Shown here piece after piece: positions 60,887 through 64,000 of a stretch of 64,000 nt of DNA (position 1 is the first letter of the stretch; every line of letters begins with the position of its first letter). Under the pieces are notes generated by a model. That model did no database searches. It worked only from the letters and a program-made list of their open reading frames with translations, and was not told where the DNA came from. Source of the DNA: Halalkalibacillus halophilus DSM 18494 (lineage in GTDB: Bacteria > Bacillota > Bacilli > Bacillales > Alkalibacillaceae); contig NZ_AUHI01000004.1 in assembly GCF_000423105.1 (NCBI RefSeq), forward strand, positions 310,001 through 374,000. The letters are read 5' to 3'. The translations under genes were made by a program, and so were the position numbers.

Positions 60887-61187
60887 TATCAAATGGACGT
60901 CACTCATGCTTCCTGAGCATGTGGAGGAACTACAGGAAATTTGGAAAGAAGATTACTATGAGCCAAAGCAAATAACTGGTGATCTGAATGAGGTGCTCGA
61001 ACAAATTAATCAGGCTTACCAAATAGAACAGGATGTAAATTTGTGCTTTTATAATGGATTTCGTTATGAACATTTACATGGGAAGGTGATCTCTATTGAT
61101 GCTACTAATCAACACTTTCAATTTAAATATCATCAACGAAGCTATAAACAGATTTCTTTTACCGCGGTGAAACGTATTGATTTTTAA
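60867..61187 (+). CDS. YolD-like family protein
   Basis: A 106-residue YolD-like protein. The family opening is clear: DRGSIKWTSLMLPEHVEELQ, followed by a short beta-rich domain (FRYEHLHGKVISIDATNQHF). YolD proteins are nearly always next to Y-family polymerases (uvrX/yqjW type) in Bacillaceae and are thought to be structurally UmuD-like partners, though this is not proven. The start at 60867 follows GGGGAGAGG; the longer frame from 60726 overlaps the preceding gene in another frame. Confidence 0.85.
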   Translation: MHQDRGSIKWTSLMLPEHVEELQEIWKEDYYEPKQITGDLNEVLEQINQAYQIEQDVNLCFYNGFRYEHLHGKVISIDATNQHFQFKYHQRSYKQISFTAVKRIDF

Positions 61188-61198
61188 GGAGGGGTAGA

Positions 61199-62455
61199 AT
61201 GGATTATCAAGGCTATCCTAGACATGATGTGTTTTGTATTGATATGCGGTCATTTTATGCAAGTGTAGAATGCATGAAAAGAGGCGTTGATCCACAAACG
61301 TCATTGCTCGCTGTCGTGGGTGATCCGAACCGGAATGGCAGCATTGTGTTAGCCGCTTCTCCTGCACTAAAAAAACAACACGGCGTTAGTAATGTAAGTC
61401 GTTATTTTGAATTACCAAATGATCCTAATTTAATTATCGCGAAAGCTCATATGGGTGATTATGTGATGGTTTCTTTGGAAATCACTAAATTGATGCTTCG
61501 ATTTGTCCCAAAAGAAGCCATTCACGTCTATTCTGTCGATGAAATCTGGATTACAGTGGATGGACTTCGTAAACTATATGGTACTCCTTATGAAATTGCC
61601 CAAAAGGTACAGGAGAGTATTCGGGAATTGTTTGGTATAGAATCGGTGATTGGAATTGGTGAAAATAAATTTTTAGCAAAAGTGGTTATGGATCTACATG
61701 CGAAAAAAGCAGAGGATGGAATTAGCGAATGTCGGTATGAAGATGTGGAACGTTTACTTTGGCCAGTTGCCCTAGAAGAAGTCTGGGGTATTGGATCACG
61801 AATGATGCGCAATTTAAATCGAATGGGCATGAGCAACTTAGGCGACCTCGCTAATCATTCCTTACCCCACTTAAAAAAGCGCTTCGGTATTATGGGAGAA
61901 CAATTGTACTGGCATGCGTGGGGAATTGATTTAAGTCCAGTTACCGGAAATTTTACGAAAACGGAGCAAAAAGGTTATGGCCATGGAATTACACTTTTAA
62001 GGGATTACTCAAAAGAAGAGATTTATGCATGCTTACTCGATCTATGTGAGGAAGCGTGCCGAAGGGCGAGAAAGGACGAGAGGTTGGGACGAACGATTCA
62101 CTTGGCAATTGGCTATTCAAGTGAGTTTGCGAAGGGATTCAGTAGGTCTATTTCCGTTGATGTTCCAACGAATGACACGCTTGAAGTATATGAAGTTTGT
62201 CTGCAGCTATTTCATCGTTTCTACAGTGAAGGGTATAGTATTCGAAAAGCTTCTATGTCACTCACGAATTTAAGTGAGGAGGCAGGGACACAGTTGAGCT
62301 TATGGAATGATCGGTCTAAATATCGTGATTTGTACCGAGTCATGGATGAAGTGAAAGATCGATTCGGTTCTACAGCTTTACTGCGAGCGAGTAGTTATAC
62401 GAGTGGTGGAATTGCGGTGGAAAGAGGGAAGAAGATTGGAGGCCATTATGCATAG
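61199..62455 (+). CDS. Y-family DNA polymerase (UvrX/YqjW type)
   Basis: A 418-residue translesion polymerase. Palm motifs: FCIDMRSFYASVE (first Asp) and VYSVDEIWITVDG (Asp-Glu pair), both intact; SIVLAASPALKKQHGV in the fingers; helix-hairpin-helix EVWGIGSRMMRNLNRMGM in the thumb; little-finger domain to the end. QLSLW near residue 366 is a likely beta-clamp contact. Closest in type to B. subtilis UvrX and YqjW, SOS-induced, error-prone. GGAGGGG precedes the ATG. Last gene of the LexA-boxed cassette. Confidence 0.92.
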   Translation: MDYQGYPRHDVFCIDMRSFYASVECMKRGVDPQTSLLAVVGDPNRNGSIVLAASPALKKQHGVSNVSRYFELPNDPNLIIAKAHMGDYVMVSLEITKLMLRFVPKEAIHVYSVDEIWITVDGLRKLYGTPYEIAQKVQESIRELFGIESVIGIGENKFLAKVVMDLHAKKAEDGISECRYEDVERLLWPVALEEVWGIGSRMMRNLNRMGMSNLGDLANHSLPHLKKRFGIMGEQLYWHAWGIDLSPVTGNFTKTEQKGYGHGITLLRDYSKEEIYACLLDLCEEACRRARKDERLGRTIHLAIGYSSEFAKGFSRSISVDVPTNDTLEVYEVCLQLFHRFYSEGYSIRKASMSLTNLSEEAGTQLSLWNDRSKYRDLYRVMDEVKDRFGSTALLRASSYTSGGIAVERGKKIGGHYA

Positions 62456-62461
62456 GAACAG

Positions 62462-62499
62462 AAAAAAGGTATTTTCCAAACAGGGAAAATACCTTTTCA
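62462..62499. terminator. Bidirectional terminator between the polymerase cassette and lexA
   Basis: AAAAGGTATTTTCC (62464-62477) pairs with GGAAAATACCTTTT (62484-62497). T runs occur on both strands, serving convergent genes. Confidence 0.88.
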
Positions 62500-62507
62500 T
62501 ATTTTAA

Positions 62508-63128
62508 TTAATGAATGTCGCGGTATAAACCGACAACTTTACCTAATACCGTAACGTGATCTAAAATAATCGCTTCCATCGAAGGATTTTCAGGTTCTAA
62601 ACGGTAGTGGTCTTCATCTTTAAAGAAGCGTTTGACAGTAGCTTCATCTTCTTCTGTCATTGCAACAACGATATCGCCATTGGAAGCTGTAGATTGCCTG
62701 CGAACAATGACAAGGTCTTGATCAAGGATTCCAGCGTCGATCATACTCTGACCTTGTACAGATAAGACAAATACATCTTCTTCGGAAGTAGAAAACGTTT
62801 GAGGAAGAGGAATATATTCTTCAATGTTTTCTATCGCTGTTATTGGTTCACCAGCAGTAACTTTACCTATTAAAGGTGCGTACATAGCATTACGTTCACG
62901 AACGGTTTGGCTATCTGCAAAGGTAATTTCAATCGCTCTTGGTTTGGTTGGATCGCGACGAATAAATCCTTTTTCTTCTAAGCGAGATAAGTGTCCGTGT
63001 ACAGTGGAGCTAGAAGCAAGCCCAACAGCAACAGCAATTTCACGCACAGATGGTGGATATCCTTTTTCTTTAACCTCTTGTTCAATAAAATCATAAATTT
63101 CTTTTTGTCTCTTTGATAATTTCTTCAT
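62508..63128 (-). CDS. lexA: SOS repressor LexA
   Basis: LexA (206 residues). N-terminal winged helix (RQKEIYDFIEQEVKEKGYPP, SVREIAVAVGLASSSTVHGH), cleavage site Ala-Gly in KVTAGEP, and the serine protease core with VQGQSM (catalytic Ser) and ATVKRFF (catalytic Lys). RecA filaments trigger self-cleavage. The start at 63128 follows GGGGTGAG on the minus strand; the frame from 63170 has no ribosome site. Autoregulated through the box at 63208-63221. Confidence 0.97.
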   Translation of the reverse strand: MKKLSKRQKEIYDFIEQEVKEKGYPPSVREIAVAVGLASSSTVHGHLSRLEEKGFIRRDPTKPRAIEITFADSQTVRERNAMYAPLIGKVTAGEPITAIENIEEYIPLPQTFSTSEEDVFVLSVQGQSMIDAGILDQDLVIVRRQSTASNGDIVVAMTEEDEATVKRFFKDEDHYRLEPENPSMEAIILDHVTVLGKVVGLYRDIH

Positions 63129-63181
63129 TTTCTCACCCCGAGATTTTTGTGAATGTCCTATACCTGACATGAACTACCTAT

Positions 63182-63221
63182 AGTATAGCAAGTTTTATCC
63201 AAGAACACAAACGTTCGTTCG
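63182..63221 (-). promoter_or_regulatory. lexA: lexA promoter and LexA box
   Basis: On the minus strand TTGTGT (63210-63205), 17 bases, TATACT (63187-63182). The box CGAACGAACGTTTG (63221-63208) overlaps the -35 and matches CGAACNNNNGTTYG. It lies between lexA and the divergent ynzC promoter and could affect both. Confidence 0.8.
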
Positions 63222-63238
63222 TATTTTATTCAGATTTC

Positions 63239-63267
63239 TTGTTTTCATATACTGTAGACGATAAAAT
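63239..63267 (+). promoter_or_regulatory. ynzC: Possible promoter of ynzC
   Basis: TTGTTT (63239-63244), 17 bases, TAAAAT (63262-63267), diverging from lexA. Confidence 0.45.
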
Positions 63268-63322
63268 GATAAAAGTGGATTGAAAAATATAATGAAAATT
63301 ATTTAAGTAAAGGAGTATGAAA

Positions 63323-63556
63323 ATGTTATCAGAAGAAGAAATTAAACGTATAAATGAGCTTGCTAACAAGAAAAAAACAGAGGGCTTAACAGATAAAGAA
63401 CAAAAAGAACAAAAGAAACTACGGGAAGAATACTTGCAATCGTTTCGAAGTTCATTCAAAAATCAGTTACAGTCGATGAAAGTTGTCGACCCAGAAGGAA
63501 CAGATGTTACTCCAGAAAAGCTTAAAAAAGAACAAGAAAATAATAAAAAACACTAA
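63323..63556 (+). CDS. ynzC: DUF896 protein YnzC
   Basis: A 77-residue helical hairpin protein, the same length as B. subtilis YnzC. Family sequence: IKRINELANKKKTEGLT, QKKLREEYLQSFRSSFKNQL and the conserved VVDPEGTDVTPEKLKKEQ. The start at 63323 is seven bases after AAAGGAG; ATG 63317 is too close. In B. subtilis it is the last gene of the LexA-controlled yneA-yneB-ynzC operon; here only ynzC remains. Function unknown. Confidence 0.92.
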   Translation: MLSEEEIKRINELANKKKTEGLTDKEQKEQKKLREEYLQSFRSSFKNQLQSMKVVDPEGTDVTPEKLKKEQENNKKH

Positions 63557-63560
63557 TTTT

Positions 63561-63591
63561 TGCCGTTTTCTCGGCATATTTTTGTTATAAT
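63561..63591 (+). promoter_or_regulatory. tkt: Small hairpin and extended -10 promoter before tkt
   Basis: TGCCG (63561-63565) pairs with CGGCA (63572-63576) and a T-rich stretch follows, a weak terminator for ynzC. TGT-TATAAT at 63583-63591 is an extended -10 likely to drive tkt. Confidence 0.5.
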
Positions 63592-63643
63592 TTAAAAATG
63601 TGAACGCAATAAATCGTGATTAACGAAGGGAGTAATAAAATTA

Positions 63644-64000
63644 ATGAGTAAAGAAACAGAAAAGCTATCAATTAATACGATACGAACATTAACAATTGAC
63701 GCAGTAGAAAAAGCGAGTTCAGGTCACCCAGGTATGCCGATGGGGGCTGCTCCAATGGCTTACACATTATGGACCAAATTGATGGATCATAACCCGCAGA
63801 ATTCAAATTGGTTTGACAGAGACCGCTTTGTTTTATCAGCTGGACATGGTTCCATGCTACTTTATTCATTATTACATTTATCGGGATACAAAGTATCAAT
63901 CGATGATTTAAAGAATTTCCGCCAATGGGGTTCTAATACTCCAGGTCATCCGGAGTTTGGCCATACTGACGGTGTGGAGGCAACAACGGGTCCACTTGGC
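63644..64000 (+). CDS. tkt: Transketolase, N-terminal part (cut by window edge)
   Basis: The first 119 codons of transketolase, a thiamine diphosphate enzyme of the pentose phosphate pathway; the frame is open to the right edge. Visible: NTIRTLTIDAVEKASSGHPG with the conserved His, MGAAPMAYTLW, DRFVLSAGHGSMLLYSLLH, and GHPEFGHTDGVEATTGPLG, all typical cofactor-site segments. Ribosome site GAAGGGAG is rather far from the ATG at 63644. Same position after ynzC as in B. subtilis. Confidence 0.95.
   Translation, partial: MSKETEKLSINTIRTLTIDAVEKASSGHPGMPMGAAPMAYTLWTKLMDHNPQNSNWFDRDRFVLSAGHGSMLLYSLLHLSGYKVSIDDLKNFRQWGSNTPGHPEFGHTDGVEATTGPLG

Noticed and set aside
1..64000. tRNA genes, rRNA, CRISPR arrays, insertion sequences or prophage
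   Set aside because: None seen: no direct-repeat arrays, transposase or phage proteins, and intergenic gaps are short and explained by terminators and promoters.

Overview
The window is an uninterrupted stretch of the core chromosome of a low-GC, endospore-forming member of the Bacillaceae. The gene order follows the sigD-to-tkt interval of Bacillus subtilis: rpsB-tsf-pyrH-frr, uppS-cdsA-dxr-rseP-proS-polC, rimP-nusA-rnpM-ylxQ-infB-ylxP-rbfA-truB-ribF-rpsO-pnp, the dpa/asd/dap block, spoIIIE, ymfF to rodZ, pgsA-cinA-recA, rny-ymdB-spoVS, miaB-ricA-cotE, mutSL-miaA-hfq-hflX, glnRA, lexA, ynzC and tkt. The spore genes (dpaAB, spoVS, cotE, ymxH, spoIIIE) show it is a spore former. The style (acidic RodZ linker, FapA plus a small conserved protein between sigD and swrB, the intergenic repeat after pnp) resembles Oceanobacillus/Virgibacillus/Gracilibacillus-type halotolerant genera, but the genus cannot be fixed from this sequence.

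Layout. 1-2650 is the end of a flagellar/motility operon (sigD end, FapA-like protein, a small unknown protein, swrB). 2650-5940 is the ribosomal protein S2/EF-Ts/UMP kinase/ribosome recycling block, with a promoter and terminators. 5940-16100 makes undecaprenyl phosphate, CDP-diacylglycerol and isoprenoids, followed by the site-2 protease, ProRS and PolC. 16100-26130 is the nusA-infB translation/RNA operon through pnp, with an S15 leader before rpsO. At 26143-26383 lies a long rod-like inverted-repeat element that also ends the pnp transcript. 26460-31520 is ymxH and the dipicolinate/aspartate pathway. 31560-43570 holds tepA, spoIIIE, the EF-P modification genes, rodZ, pgsA, cinA and recA. 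43600-49560 holds RNase Y, ymdB, spoVS, miaB, ricA and cotE. 49600-57900 holds mismatch repair, tRNA/RNA genes and an ynbB-type PLP enzyme. 57900-59830 is glnRA with two GlnR-like operators. 59840-64000 is the only accessory-looking part: a minus-strand cupin gene with a sigma-K-like promoter, a three-gene cassette (WYL-like small protein, YolD-like protein, Y-family polymerase) under a LexA box, then lexA, ynzC and the start of tkt.

Working together: LexA-type boxes precede recA, lexA and the Y-polymerase cassette, giving a local SOS network. Sigma-K-like promoters precede dpaAB, cotE and the cupin gene, giving a late mother-cell group. Compared with B. subtilis several genes are absent from their usual places: the ylxY deacetylase and mlpA after pnp, rnjB after dapA, pbpX after recA, and yneA-yneB beside lexA.

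Many start codons were chosen from Shine-Dalgarno position. An AGGTGA-type site whose internal GTG is in frame often makes the longest reading frame too long at its 5' end. No tRNA, rRNA, CRISPR array, prophage or insertion sequence was seen. No novel multi-gene defence or metabolic system is evident. The most unusual items are the structured repeat after pnp, the SOS cassette and the putative coat cupin.
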